NCBI GenBank assembly: GCA_947174665.1
Contig: CAMWJV010000025.1
Span: 1 to 32,721 of the forward strand
Source: an uncultured Lachnospiraceae bacterium
GTDB taxonomy: Bacteria > Bacillota > Clostridia > Lachnospirales > Lachnospiraceae
DNA length: 32,721 bases
Direction: 5' to 3'
In this document: piece by piece, positions 8,409 to 15,785 of the stretch
Layout: each line of letters begins with the position of its first letter
Numbering within the stretch: the first letter of the stretch is position 1
Position numbers and translations under genes: made by a program
The notes under the pieces: generated by a model
Told to the model about the DNA's origin: nothing
The model's database searches: none
The model's input: the letters and a program-made list of their open reading frames with translations, nothing else

Positions 8409-8454
8409 AAGACCAACCATCCCACAGATTCGCAGGATGATTGGTCTTAATTTT
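8409..8454. terminator. Bidirectional intrinsic terminator between the regulator and rpsR
   Basis: A 14-bp stem pairs 8409-8422 with 8435-8448 (AAGACCAA with TTGGTCTT at the base, one wobble pair) around a 12-base loop. It is followed by AATTTT on the plus strand and preceded by an A-run that gives T's on the minus strand. It lies between the convergent ends of the LacI-family gene and rpsR and can serve both. Confidence 0.85.
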
Positions 8455-8458
8455 GGGG

Positions 8459-8722
8459 TTAGTCCTGAACGTAGGGCATCAGCGCAATATGGCGCGCCCT
8501 CTTGATAGCTACGGTCAGCGCTCTCTGATGCTTCGCGCAGTTACCGGTGATACGACGGGGAAGGATTTTACCTCTCTCAGACACGTATCTCTTCAGCTTG
8601 TTTGTATCCTTATAATCAATTACATTATCCTTGCCGCAGAACACACACACCTTTTTCCTTCTGTGCATCCCGCCTTTTTTCCTTACCGGCGCATCGGGTT
8701 TCTCTGCTTTATTGTAAGCCAT
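8459..8722 (-). CDS. rpsR: 30S ribosomal protein S18 (zinc-binding type)
   Basis: An 87-residue S18, third gene of the rpsF-ssb-rpsR operon. The family core is intact: [29 protein letters not shown] and [20 protein letters not shown]. The CxxC pair (CVFC) and the later CAKH give a full set of candidate zinc ligands, which marks the 'C+' version rather than the cysteine-free one. S18 forms a dimer with S6 on the 30S platform. Translation starts at ATG 8722 behind TAGGAGG, and the gene ends just before a shared terminator. Confidence 0.98.
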   Translation of the reverse strand: MAYNKAEKPDAPVRKKGGMHRRKKVCVFCGKDNVIDYKDTNKLKRYVSERGKILPRRITGNCAKHQRALTVAIKRARHIALMPYVQD

Positions 8723-8750
8723 TCTAAATGCCTCCTATCTTAAATCAAAC

Positions 8751-9209
8751 TTAGTTAAACGGTAACTCCTCATCAATGCCGTCCGGGATGTTCATGAAGC
8801 CGTCACCTGCTCCGGATGCTGCGGGTGCACTGTTTCTGTCCCCATAGCCTCCGTTGTTGTAACCGCCGTCCCCGTTTCCGCCCGAGGCATTTTTGCTCTC
8901 GGCAAATTCAATCTCATCCACCATAATGCGGACGCTGTAAACCATCTGCCCATCCTTATTGGTGTAGTTGTCATTCTGGACTCTGCCGCTTAAGACAATC
9001 TTGGTCCCTTTATGCAGATATCTTTCGACAAACTCTGCCTGCTTGCCAAAGCAGGTGCAGTTGAAGAAGTCAGCGTCAGGCTCACCCTCTCGCTTGAATC
9101 TTCTGTCCACTGCCACGGAGAATCTTGCTACCGCGGTCTGGCTGGCTCCCTGGGAATATCTTACCTCAGGGTCTCTTGTTAAACGTCCCATAAGAATTAC
9201 TTTGTTCAT
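8751..9209 (-). CDS. ssb: Single-stranded DNA-binding protein
   Basis: A 152-residue SSB. Residues 1-105 form the OB fold that wraps single-stranded DNA as a tetramer (MNKVILMGRLTRDPEVRYSQ, then FNCTCFGKQAEFVERYLHKG and the SVRIMVDEIEFAESK strand). A flexible Gly/Asn-rich linker (about 110-137) follows, with the acidic tip DEELPFN that recruits repair and replication partners. It lies between rpsF (24 bases upstream) and rpsR (28 bases downstream) in the canonical order, so it is the housekeeping copy rather than a competence paralogue. Confidence 0.98.
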   Translation of the reverse strand: MNKVILMGRLTRDPEVRYSQGASQTAVARFSVAVDRRFKREGEPDADFFNCTCFGKQAEFVERYLHKGTKIVLSGRVQNDNYTNKDGQMVYSVRIMVDEIEFAESKNASGGNGDGGYNNGGYGDRNSAPAASGAGDGFMNIPDGIDEELPFN

Positions 9210-9232
9210 AATTTACTCTTCTCGCTTTCTAA

Positions 9233-9523
9233 TTAAGCCTCGTCCTGTCGTACAATCAAGTATCTGATGACATTGTCCATAATGCGGACACGGCTCTCAA
9301 TTTCAGCGGGCGCAGTACTCTCAGCGTCGAATTTAATGAAGTAATAAAAACCTTCCTTCATCTTCTGAACTTCATAGGCAAGTCTCTTCTTGCCCCACTC
9401 GTCCACTTCCGCAATGACGCCGCCGAATCTTTCAACCAGAGCCTTGCACTTGTCAACAACGGCTGCTCTCGCTTCGTCTTCGATATTAGCGGACACAACT
9501 ACGGCTAATTCATACTTGTTCAT
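9233..9523 (-). CDS. rpsF: 30S ribosomal protein S6
   Basis: A 96-residue S6, beginning MNKYELAVVVSANIEDE and containing VDEWGKKRLAYEVQKMKEGF and the terminal DNVIRYLIVRQDEA, all typical of the family. ATG 9523 is chosen because an excellent AAGGAGGTAACAAG site lies directly upstream; a longer frame to 9604 would read through the promoter and leader. It is the first gene of rpsF-ssb-rpsR. In Firmicutes an S6:S18 complex can repress this operon by binding the leader RNA. Confidence 0.97.
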   Translation of the reverse strand: MNKYELAVVVSANIEDEARAAVVDKCKALVERFGGVIAEVDEWGKKRLAYEVQKMKEGFYYFIKFDAESTAPAEIESRVRIMDNVIRYLIVRQDEA

Positions 9524-9547
9524 CTTGTTACCTCCTTTTGGTCTCTG

Positions 9548-9623
9548 GCCCGCATCAAAAGTGCGAGCAAGGAATTGATTCATCACAAATTCATATGTTA
9601 CCATAAACTGCCTGGTATTTCAA
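9548..9623 (-). promoter_or_regulatory. rpsF promoter and short leader with a stem
   Basis: On the minus strand TTGAAA (9618-9623) and TAACAT (9595-9600) are 17 bases apart, so transcription would start near 9588 and leave a leader of about 65 bases. Within it 9548-9554 can pair with 9562-9568 (one wobble) as a 7-bp stem. This could be part of an S6:S18-binding leader, but I cannot identify the conserved CCG feature with confidence. Confidence 0.6.
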
Positions 9624-9651
9624 GGGGTTTCCGAAACTTTGCAACATTTTC

Positions 9652-9758
9652 TTATATTCCATACTCCGCCAGTAACTTCTGCCGAAATCCGGCGTCTGCC
9701 GCAGCCTGAAGCAAGTCTTCCTGCCTCCCGTCTGCGAGCAGACAACGCACCAACTCAT
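9652..9758 (-). pseudogene. 3'-end fragment of an Rpn-family nuclease gene
   Basis: Read on the minus strand this gives ELVRCLLADGRQEDLLQ, then AAADAGFRQKLLAEYGI and a stop. It matches the last 35 residues of the intact nuclease encoded at 13363-14346 with only a few differences, and the DNA is nearly identical over about 100 bases. Nothing of the upstream coding sequence is present, so this is a dead remnant. It sits just beyond the 3' end of the flagellin gene. The stretch 9759-9832 holds no gene. Confidence 0.85.
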
Positions 9759-9762
9759 GAAT

Positions 9763-9790
9763 CCCCCGGATAAACAGCAGGGGGCTTTTT
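9763..9790 (+). terminator. Terminator-like hairpin on the plus strand without an obvious gene
   Basis: CCCCC 9763-9767 pairs with GGGGG 9780-9784, followed by C and five T's on the plus strand. No plus-strand gene ends here. On the minus strand the hairpin lacks a T run, so it does not clearly terminate the flagellin transcript. It may be left over from a rearrangement. Confidence 0.35.
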
Positions 9791-9832
9791 CACAAGCATC
9801 TGCTTCACGGAGGCAGCTTGGTGCTTAGTCTG

Positions 9833-12800
9833 CTATTGCAACAGACTCAGCACGCCCTGACTGCTCTGGTTTGCCTGAACCAGCACGGATTGAACAAATT
9901 GCGAAATAACCTGGTTATTTGAATAGGAAATCATCTCCTTTGCAATATCGGTATCGCGAATCCGTGATTCCGCCGCCGTTGTGTTCTCCGATACATTTTC
10001 ATTTGAGTTGATCGCGTGCTCCATCCGGTTCTGCAATGCCCCAAAGATACTCCGCTTACTGCTCACTCTTTTCAACGCACCGGAAACTATACCAATGGTA
10101 TTTCTGCTGGAATCAGCCGTCAGGCAGCTGGCATTGCGCAGACCCAAGGCTGTGGTATTCAGCGCAAATTTTGGTATGGTAAGATAATTGGGGACATCCC
10201 CGCTTTTTTGAATCCGAATAGTTTCCGGTATTTTAACTCTCTCCTGGTAAGGCATCTTCAAATAACGTGTACTGTAAAAGGAGTCAATGGCTATATTGGG
10301 ATTTTCCTTCCCGGTGATGTCCGCCTTTGTATAATCCTTTGCAGCAAGTGCTACCTTGGTCGCGTTTGACATGTCTTTGATTACTTCAGCCGCATAACCG
10401 TTCAGATCTAAATTTCCCTCCGTCTTAACAGTCATGGTTCTGCCGTCCGCAGTATAAGTTTTAGTCCCGGCCACAGAGTTATCCACATTGCCTTTAGCAT
10501 CGGTATAGCTTACTTTAATATTATATTTTTCCGTTGCCGAAGGATGCAAAGCGGCGTCCTCATACAGCCCGGTGGCATCATTATAAACATACATTCCGGC
10601 GGCATCATCCCGTTCCACTCCCACCTTAATCCTGTCTTCATAATCAGAATGGTCATAAAGATATTTGATGGATTGTGATCCATTTGTATTGCTTTTCAGA
10701 TTCACGGTATACTCATTTCGGTAGTCCATATTGGTATTGTAAGGAGTTGTATAAAATTTTGCCTCAACATTCGCTCCCGTATATTGGGGTCTCTCATCAA
10801 GGATATAAAACACCCCATCTTTCGCCGCATACTGCTGAAAGTGATAACTAAATCCCGCAGCACTTATTTTCGTGAGCGCTGCCGCAATCTCCTGGCCCGG
10901 ATCCGCACTGCCTGCGATCCCCTGTTCAATCAACGAGGACACAGATACCTCCAGCACAGGATTCATCGAATCCGATTTGTCTATCAGGTATCTCACACCA
11001 TCCACCTGACTTCCGCCCTGAACATCAAAGACAAACTTAAAACTGTAATGCCTGTCGCAGGTATTACAGGTGGAATCAAATCCGCTCCCGACCAGTTCCC
11101 AAATTTTCTTCGGAGTGTTAATCTCGGAAAAATCAACCTTCCCGCATCCATATGTCTTCCCATCGCTTAATTTTGATGATGATCTTATCATCGAACTGTC
11201 CAATGTCACCGTATCAGACATTTTACCGGATGTGGTAATTTTATCCGCACCGAGATAATCCTGTAAATCCTTCGGTCCCATGTCATATCCCAAGGCATCT
11301 GTCATAATCTTTTTCCTGACAATAAGTTCCTCCCGGGCTTCCAGACTATTGATCATATTCTTTTTGATATCAGTATCCTGTCCCTTATAAGTAATTACAT
11401 CTTTTCCGGAGGTGTCGGCATAGGACAGACTGATCTCAGAAGAATCTGCGTCATATTTTAAGTTATTGGTGCCTATCTTATAATCTTGAATTTCAAAGTC
11501 TCGTCCCAAATCAAGTTCATTTTCAAGGCTTACCACGCTATTACCATTCAGATTAGCCGATATAACATTGGATCCAGCAAGATCCAGCTCCAGTTCAGTT
11601 TGATATTTGTTTTTTATATTATGATGTGAAATCTCAGCGCCGTTCAAACCGTCTATCACGGAATCTTTGCTGGTAATGTCTGCTAAAGTGTAGGAGAAGG
11701 ATATATGTGTATCGTTTACCCCCTCATCATCCGAATAGATATAATCATAATCCGCCTTGATATCGTCCCCTGCGTCCCACGATTCGATTCCCATCTCCGC
11801 CCAGGTTCTCTCGGAACCGTCAATTTTGCTTTTCGTGTCTGTCTCCTTGTTATAAGTCTCAAGCCATACCCCCGTCTCATCTGCCCCAATGAGATATTTT
11901 TCTTTTGCCGCTATCTTTTCGGCAACATCGCGGGATATCCTGACATTTTGAATATTGCTGTTAATATCCACTGCCTGCACCGGCTTGCTGCCGGCATATC
12001 TCGCGCAAGCCCTGTACCTGTATTTGTCGTCATGTCCGTTATTTATTGCTTCAGCCATTCCATAAAATCCGGTACTGACATTGGCAATCTCAAATTTCAA
12101 GGTCCTCCCATGATATTCCGCTGCCCACACTCCATTGACATCGCTTGCCTCGTCTACAGTTTTTCCTTCTTCATTTTTTACATTTTCCCAACTTATCAAT
12201 TCACCGTCAATATGTATTCCCCGGCCATCTGCAGAGATATCAAACATTCTCGATATCGTTGGCACCGTATCGCCCTCACTCGTGGAAAAGAGCAACTCCC
12301 TGCCCTGGTCATCCGTATAACTCCATTCGCCTGCATGAAATTTCTGTACATCACCATCTACATATACCATATCGGGCGATATCTTATCCCAGGTTATTCT
12401 GTTGCCAAAAGAAACAAATCCACCATAGGTCACCTCTCCGGTATCAGCATCATAAGAAGAGTTAAAAATGTCCAGATTTTCAAACTCGCCAGTCAGGCCT
12501 TTGAGCGTAAATTCTCCGGGTTCCTCGGGCGGTTCAGGGTTTGTAGAAAAAATACGCATATCATTAAATTTTGTAGTTTCATTAATCCTGTCAATCTCTA
12601 TTTTTAACTGCTGCATTTCAGCATCAATAGCTTCTCTGTCCGAAGCGGAAAGAGTTCCGTTGGCACCTTTGACGGCAAGTTCTGTCATTCTCTGCAGAAT
12701 ATCCTGCACTTCTTCCATGGCACCATCTCCAATCTGAACCCACGACACACCATCCTGCATGTTTTCCGTACCCTGATTTAATCCTCTGATCTGTCTGCGC

Positions 12801-12955
12801 ATTTTTTCAGAAATGGCCAGCCCTGCGGCATCATCAGCCGCCCGGTTAATTTTATAGCCGGATGAGAGCTTTTCCATATTTGCCTTTAATTTCCTGTCAT
12901 TGATTCCCAACTGCCTGTTGGCATAAGAAGCCAAATGGTTATGCATGATGATCAT
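9833..12955 (-). CDS. Flagellin with a very large central insert (1040 aa)
   Basis: Filament protein of the bacterial flagellum. The N-terminal D0/D1 helices are clear: NRQLGINDRKLKANMEKLSS, INRAADDAAGLAISEKMRRQ, IRGLNQGTENMQDGVSWVQ and a matching LQRMTELAVKGANGT. The C-terminal helices (about 945-1040) include RMEHAINSNENVSENTTAAE, RIRDTDIAKEMISYSNNQV and a final VLVQANQSSQGVLSLLQ. About 800 residues between them (about 140-945) form the variable surface region, against 0-300 in most flagellins. This insert contains C604 and the pair C630/C633 (CNTC), odd for an exported filament protein. I see no HExxH motif, so it is not a flagellinolysin. ATG 12955 lies 10 bases after GGGGAG. No other flagellar gene is nearby. 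Confidence 0.93.
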   Translation of the reverse strand: MIIMHNHLASYANRQLGINDRKLKANMEKLSSGYKINRAADDAAGLAISEKMRRQIRGLNQGTENMQDGVSWVQIGDGAMEEVQDILQRMTELAVKGANGTLSASDREAIDAEMQQLKIEIDRINETTKFNDMRIFSTNPEPPEEPGEFTLKGLTGEFENLDIFNSSYDADTGEVTYGGFVSFGNRITWDKISPDMVYVDGDVQKFHAGEWSYTDDQGRELLFSTSEGDTVPTISRMFDISADGRGIHIDGELISWENVKNEEGKTVDEASDVNGVWAAEYHGRTLKFEIANVSTGFYGMAEAINNGHDDKYRYRACARYAGSKPVQAVDINSNIQNVRISRDVAEKIAAKEKYLIGADETGVWLETYNKETDTKSKIDGSERTWAEMGIESWDAGDDIKADYDYIYSDDEGVNDTHISFSYTLADITSKDSVIDGLNGAEISHHNIKNKYQTELELDLAGSNVISANLNGNSVVSLENELDLGRDFEIQDYKIGTNNLKYDADSSEISLSYADTSGKDVITYKGQDTDIKKNMINSLEAREELIVRKKIMTDALGYDMGPKDLQDYLGADKITTSGKMSDTVTLDSSMIRSSSKLSDGKTYGCGKVDFSEINTPKKIWELVGSGFDSTCNTCDRHYSFKFVFDVQGGSQVDGVRYLIDKSDSMNPVLEVSVSSLIEQGIAGSADPGQEIAAALTKISAAGFSYHFQQYAAKDGVFYILDERPQYTGANVEAKFYTTPYNTNMDYRNEYTVNLKSNTNGSQSIKYLYDHSDYEDRIKVGVERDDAAGMYVYNDATGLYEDAALHPSATEKYNIKVSYTDAKGNVDNSVAGTKTYTADGRTMTVKTEGNLDLNGYAAEVIKDMSNATKVALAAKDYTKADITGKENPNIAIDSFYSTRYLKMPYQERVKIPETIRIQKSGDVPNYLTIPKFALNTTALGLRNASCLTADSSRNTIGIVSGALKRVSSKRSIFGALQNRMEHAINSNENVSENTTAAESRIRDTDIAKEMISYSNNQVISQFVQSVLVQANQSSQGVLSLLQ

Positions 12956-13058
12956 GTTATGTTAACTCCCCAAAAAAGTTTCGCTTTACCTATCTAGTCT
13001 CGTCCCGCCTATCGTCATGGTAAATTGCTAAAAACAACACAAGACATTCTGTTATAAT

Positions 13059-13085
13059 ATTTCGGCATAGCATCTGAAATACTTA
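13059..13085 (-). promoter_or_regulatory. Candidate sigma-28 (FliA/SigD) promoter for flagellin
   Basis: On the minus strand TAAG (13082-13085) and GCCGAAAT (13059-13066) are separated by 15 bases, close to the motility consensus TAAA-N15-GCCGATAA. It would leave a leader of roughly 95 bases before the flagellin ATG. The -35 half overlaps the stop codon of the degenerate nuclease copy upstream. No good sigma-A promoter was seen in 12956-13120. Confidence 0.5.
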
Positions 13086-13320
13086 ACCTAAAATGAAATT
13101 AATCAGAGTCTTCATAACGATTTTCATTTGCGGCATTCCCTTCCGTTTTTCATTTTTCCCTGCATTCCTTTGAATCTGCTCCAGCGCATAACACATATCA
13201 GCTTCCTCATATGAGTTCAAGCAGGAATTGACTGACTGTCAGATGATCAGATATCAATGAGACCGCATAATGTGCCGAAAATAGAATATCCTGCTCGATG
13301 AAAGAATGTTTTTGTTAATA
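13083..13320 (-). pseudogene. Internally deleted copy of the Rpn-family nuclease gene with its leader
   Basis: Bases 13209-13320 match the 5' leader of the intact nuclease gene (14366-14470). They are joined directly to about 42 codons from the C-terminal part of such a gene. The reading EEADMCYALEQIQRNAGKNE corresponds to EEADMCYALDQIQRNAEKKG in the intact copy, then continues as a diverged tail ending at TAA 13083-13085. About 270 central codons are missing. The leader keeps its outer AGCAGGA/TCCTGCT stem. The tail now abuts the flagellin promoter region. Confidence 0.75.
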
Positions 13321-13362
13321 AATTTGTTGCCAAAATAGACGCAAGCAGCAATAATCTTATCA

Positions 13363-14346
13363 TCACCGTATCTTATACTCCACTAATAACTTCTGCCGAA
13401 ATCCGGCGTCTGCCGTAGCCTGAAGCAAGTCTTCCTGCCTCCCGTCTGCGAGCAGACAACGCACCAACTCATTCATTTGCTGTATTCCCTGCTGCTTTCC
13501 TTCCTGTATTCCCTGCCGTTTTCCTTTTTTCTCCGCATTCCTCTGAATCTGGTCCAGCGCATAACACATATCAGCTTCCTCCTCACTGTTATTTTCATTC
13601 AGCACAAACTTTAGGTGATTCCTGATGTTTTTTATATTCGTGCATGCATCTATCACATCCACAGCACTTTTCGGTATCCGTGAAAAATACTCCCTGTTCT
13701 CACGAATATATGTTTCATATTTCTTTGATGACTTCGTATGCTTCATTATTCCCAGCACATATTTCAGATCCGAATCCATTTTCTGAAGTGCCTCTTCCGG
13801 AATCTGCCGCATATGGATGATATGTACCTTATAGTCTCCTGCCAGCTGCTGCATTTTAAACGGCAGTGCGGAAATGTCGTCTGTCATTTCGCGAAGAGAC
13901 AGCGGCTTCTCCCACTTTTTCTTTCCCCAATACAGCATCAGGTTCAGAACCGGCTTCGCTCTGTCTTCCTTCCTGCAGCGGTACAGGAAGTCATCTTCTT
14001 GCTCATAACGCTGCCCTGTGTTCCGGTTTTTCTCACAGACTGCCTCGATCTCCTGTCTGTATACCAGGCTGTCCATCTCCATCAGACGCAATGGAAAGAT
14101 CAGATTAATCCGCTCCTGATTCTCCAGCCCCAGCAGGAAATGCGTTCCCCAGGCGCTGGCCTTTCCTATCAAATCCCTCTGCCTGTATGTCAGTCTTCCT
14201 TTGGAATTCCTCACCGAGTACATACCCTTAAGCTCTTCATACTTCCAATCCTGCGGCAGTTTCTCCCCCAGATAATACTCCAGTACAGAACGTATCCTGG
14301 CCGGATCGTTCATGTACACGCCAAGTGCAGCATTTGGCTCTCCCAT
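13363..14346 (-). CDS. Rpn family / PD-(D/E)XK nuclease 'transposase' protein
   Basis: A 327-residue member of the large Rpn-like family annotated as recombination-promoting nuclease or PD-(D/E)XK nuclease transposase. The nuclease core lies near residues 50-160: LTYRQRDLIGKASAWGTHF, then LLGLENQERINLIFPLRLME (acidic plus polar catalytic-type positions), then RAKPVLNLMLYWGKKKW. The C-terminal tail carries the family's low-complexity repeats (KGKRQGIQEGKQQGIQQ) before LVRCLLADGR. ATG 14346 is chosen for its AGGAGGAGAAAT site; ATG 14367 lacks one. Related genes occur as scattered multicopy families, and two broken copies lie in this window. Characterised Rpn proteins are DNA endonucleases; the role here (genome rearrangement or phage defence) is open. 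Confidence 0.85.
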   Translation of the reverse strand: MGEPNAALGVYMNDPARIRSVLEYYLGEKLPQDWKYEELKGMYSVRNSKGRLTYRQRDLIGKASAWGTHFLLGLENQERINLIFPLRLMEMDSLVYRQEIEAVCEKNRNTGQRYEQEDDFLYRCRKEDRAKPVLNLMLYWGKKKWEKPLSLREMTDDISALPFKMQQLAGDYKVHIIHMRQIPEEALQKMDSDLKYVLGIMKHTKSSKKYETYIRENREYFSRIPKSAVDVIDACTNIKNIRNHLKFVLNENNSEEEADMCYALDQIQRNAEKKGKRQGIQEGKQQGIQQMNELVRCLLADGRQEDLLQATADAGFRQKLLVEYKIR

Positions 14347-14379
14347 ATTTCTCCTCCTGCTTTTCATTATGTGAGTTCA

Positions 14380-14456
14380 AGCAGGGATTGACTGAATATC
14401 AGATGATCAGATATCAATGAGACCGGCATAATGTGCCGGAAAAAGAATGTCCTGCT
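14380..14456 (-). promoter_or_regulatory. Structured leader of the nuclease gene, shared with its broken copy
   Basis: AGCAGG 14380-14385 pairs with CCTGCT 14451-14456. Inside lie two further stems: CCGGCA 14423-14428 with TGCCGG 14434-14439, and ATTGA 14387-14391 with TCAAT 14414-14418. The shape is a three-way junction within the untranslated leader. The same layout appears at 13223-13305 in the deleted copy, where the outer stem is extended by a matched A/T pair while the inner GC stem has decayed. Confidence 0.6.
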
Positions 14457-14483
14457 CGATATAAGAATATTTTAGTTGATGAA

Positions 14484-14512
14484 ATTGTATCATATTTTAT
14501 TTATTCTGGCAA
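14484..14512 (-). promoter_or_regulatory. Sigma-A promoter of the nuclease gene
   Basis: On the minus strand TTGCCA (14507-14512) and TACAAT (14484-14489) are separated by 17 bases; each box matches five of six consensus positions. Transcription would start near 14477 and leave a leader of about 130 bases containing the three-way-junction structure. Confidence 0.7.
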
Positions 14513-14519
14513 TGGGAGA

Positions 14520-14600
14520 TTATGCAAAAGTTTCCATTTTATCTTCAAAATCTGAAATACCCTGCCAGTCCGGCGCATTCTTACGGAAAGTCTCCTGCTT
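14520..14600 (-). pseudogene. Possible gene-end remnant of unknown origin
   Basis: After an in-frame TAA the minus strand reads KQETFRKNAPDWQGISDF and EDKMETFA before a stop, 26 codons with a protein-like composition but no start codon. It may be the severed 3' end of a gene lost downstream of the glycan operon. I do not recognise the family. The rest of 14601-14645 holds nothing visible, and no strong terminator follows the decarboxylase gene. Confidence 0.25.
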
Positions 14601-14645
14601 TTATTTTGATTTGATTGAATTAAAAGCATAGACCTTCGTTTCCTG

Positions 14646-15764
14646 TCAGCCCCGCAGATATTCCATAAAACTGTCCCTGTTCTCTTTCGGTGAGGTTTTC
14701 GGCCTTCCCAGGTCTGCCCTGGCACTGACTGCGCACTTTACCTCAATCAGGCTGAGTACCGCCGCATCCCTTGCCTGCTGCAGCTTCTCTTTCAGCTCCT
14801 CCGGCGTCTGAACCGAAACAGCCGACTCATACCCACAGCCCATTGCAATCTGCGGAATATTCATGGTGCCTGCCACTGTAGGCATTCCACCCACACTTTC
14901 ATGCGCTTCGTTGTTGATCACCACATGCACGAGATTTTTGGGCTTCCTGTTCCCAATGACAGCCATGGCGCCTAAATGCATCAGAACCGCACCATCACCA
15001 TCAATGCACCAAATCCTTTTATCGGGTTTATGCATTGCAATTCCAAGAGCTATGGAACTGCAGTGCCCCATAGAACCCACTGTCAAAAAATCATATTTAT
15101 GAGACTGCTCATTGCGTTCGCGAACCTCATACAGCTCTCTGCCGGCTTTTCCCGTTGTTGCTACTATGACATCCTGCCCTGCTGCCTCTGCAACACATTC
15201 AATGACCTGTTCACGCAGCAACACATGAGAATTCTGATATTGAATCTGTGCATCATTCTGTAATGCACCCTTTTTCACTACAAAGGCAAGGCTTCTCCCC
15301 TGTGCAAACCATTCTTCACTCTGCGCCAGTTCACGACGAATATCGCTCTCCGAGGTATCTGCATCAATCACATACACCCTTAGCCCCAAATCCTCCAGCA
15401 GACGAATCGTCAGTTCTCCCTGGTGGATATGCTGAGGCTCATCGTGAACTCCCGGCTCACCACGCCACCCCACAATAAAAATACAGGGAATACCATAAAC
15501 CTTTTCACTTGTCAGAGACAAAACAGGATTAACCGCATTCCCAATCCCGCTGTTCTGCATATATATAACAGGAACCTTGCCGGTGGCCAGATAATAGCCC
15601 GCTGCAAGAGCCGTACAGTTTCCCTCGTTTGCGGCAATAATATGGTGTTTCGGCGCAATGCCGCAGGGATTCACCAAGTAATTGCACAATTCTTTTAACT
15701 GGCTGTCCGGAACCCCTGTGTAAAAATCAGAACCGATAATTTCAACAAATTTTTCTGCTTTCAT
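14646..15764 (-). CDS. ppd: Phosphonopyruvate decarboxylase (thiamine diphosphate enzyme)
   Basis: A 372-residue cytoplasmic enzyme that converts 3-phosphonopyruvate to phosphonoacetaldehyde plus CO2. This irreversible step pulls the unfavourable PEP mutase reaction forward. The N-terminal half shows TGVPDSQLKELCNYL, the catalytic-glutamate region ANEGNCTALAAGYYLATG and YMQNSGIGNAVNPVLSL, all hallmarks of Ppd. The C-terminal half carries the thiamine-diphosphate/Mg motif, which begins GDGAVLMHLGAMAVIGN and ends in VVINNEAHESVGG (GDG...NN spacing about 27). Length fits the family. ATG 15764 has a GGGGGAG site; TTG 15785 is a poor alternative. It is the last gene of the run and lies 21 bases after the Rossmann-protein gene. 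PEP mutase is four genes upstream in the same direction. Confidence 0.95.
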   Translation of the reverse strand: MKAEKFVEIIGSDFYTGVPDSQLKELCNYLVNPCGIAPKHHIIAANEGNCTALAAGYYLATGKVPVIYMQNSGIGNAVNPVLSLTSEKVYGIPCIFIVGWRGEPGVHDEPQHIHQGELTIRLLEDLGLRVYVIDADTSESDIRRELAQSEEWFAQGRSLAFVVKKGALQNDAQIQYQNSHVLLREQVIECVAEAAGQDVIVATTGKAGRELYEVRERNEQSHKYDFLTVGSMGHCSSIALGIAMHKPDKRIWCIDGDGAVLMHLGAMAVIGNRKPKNLVHVVINNEAHESVGGMPTVAGTMNIPQIAMGCGYESAVSVQTPEELKEKLQQARDAAVLSLIEVKCAVSARADLGRPKTSPKENRDSFMEYLRG

Positions 15765-15785
15765 CTTATCTATCTCCCCCGGCAA

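Noticed and set aside
11705..12607. A 300-codon plus-strand open frame inside flagellin
   Set aside because: It is antisense to the flagellin variable region, has no recognisable domains or start signals, and flagellin is certain from both ends.
12956..13058. CsrA-type binding sites in the flagellin leader
   Set aside because: Only GG-containing fragments are seen and none matches the loop-presented GGA consensus well enough.
9652..13320. Flagellin inserted into the middle of one nuclease gene copy, the two fragments being its halves
   Set aside because: The upstream piece has its own diverged C-terminal tail and stop codon, so the two fragments do not join into a single gene; they look like remnants of different copies.
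14501..14725. A 74-codon minus-strand open frame at the end of the phosphonate genes
   Set aside because: It is mostly an out-of-frame reading of the decarboxylase C-terminus and has no start signal.
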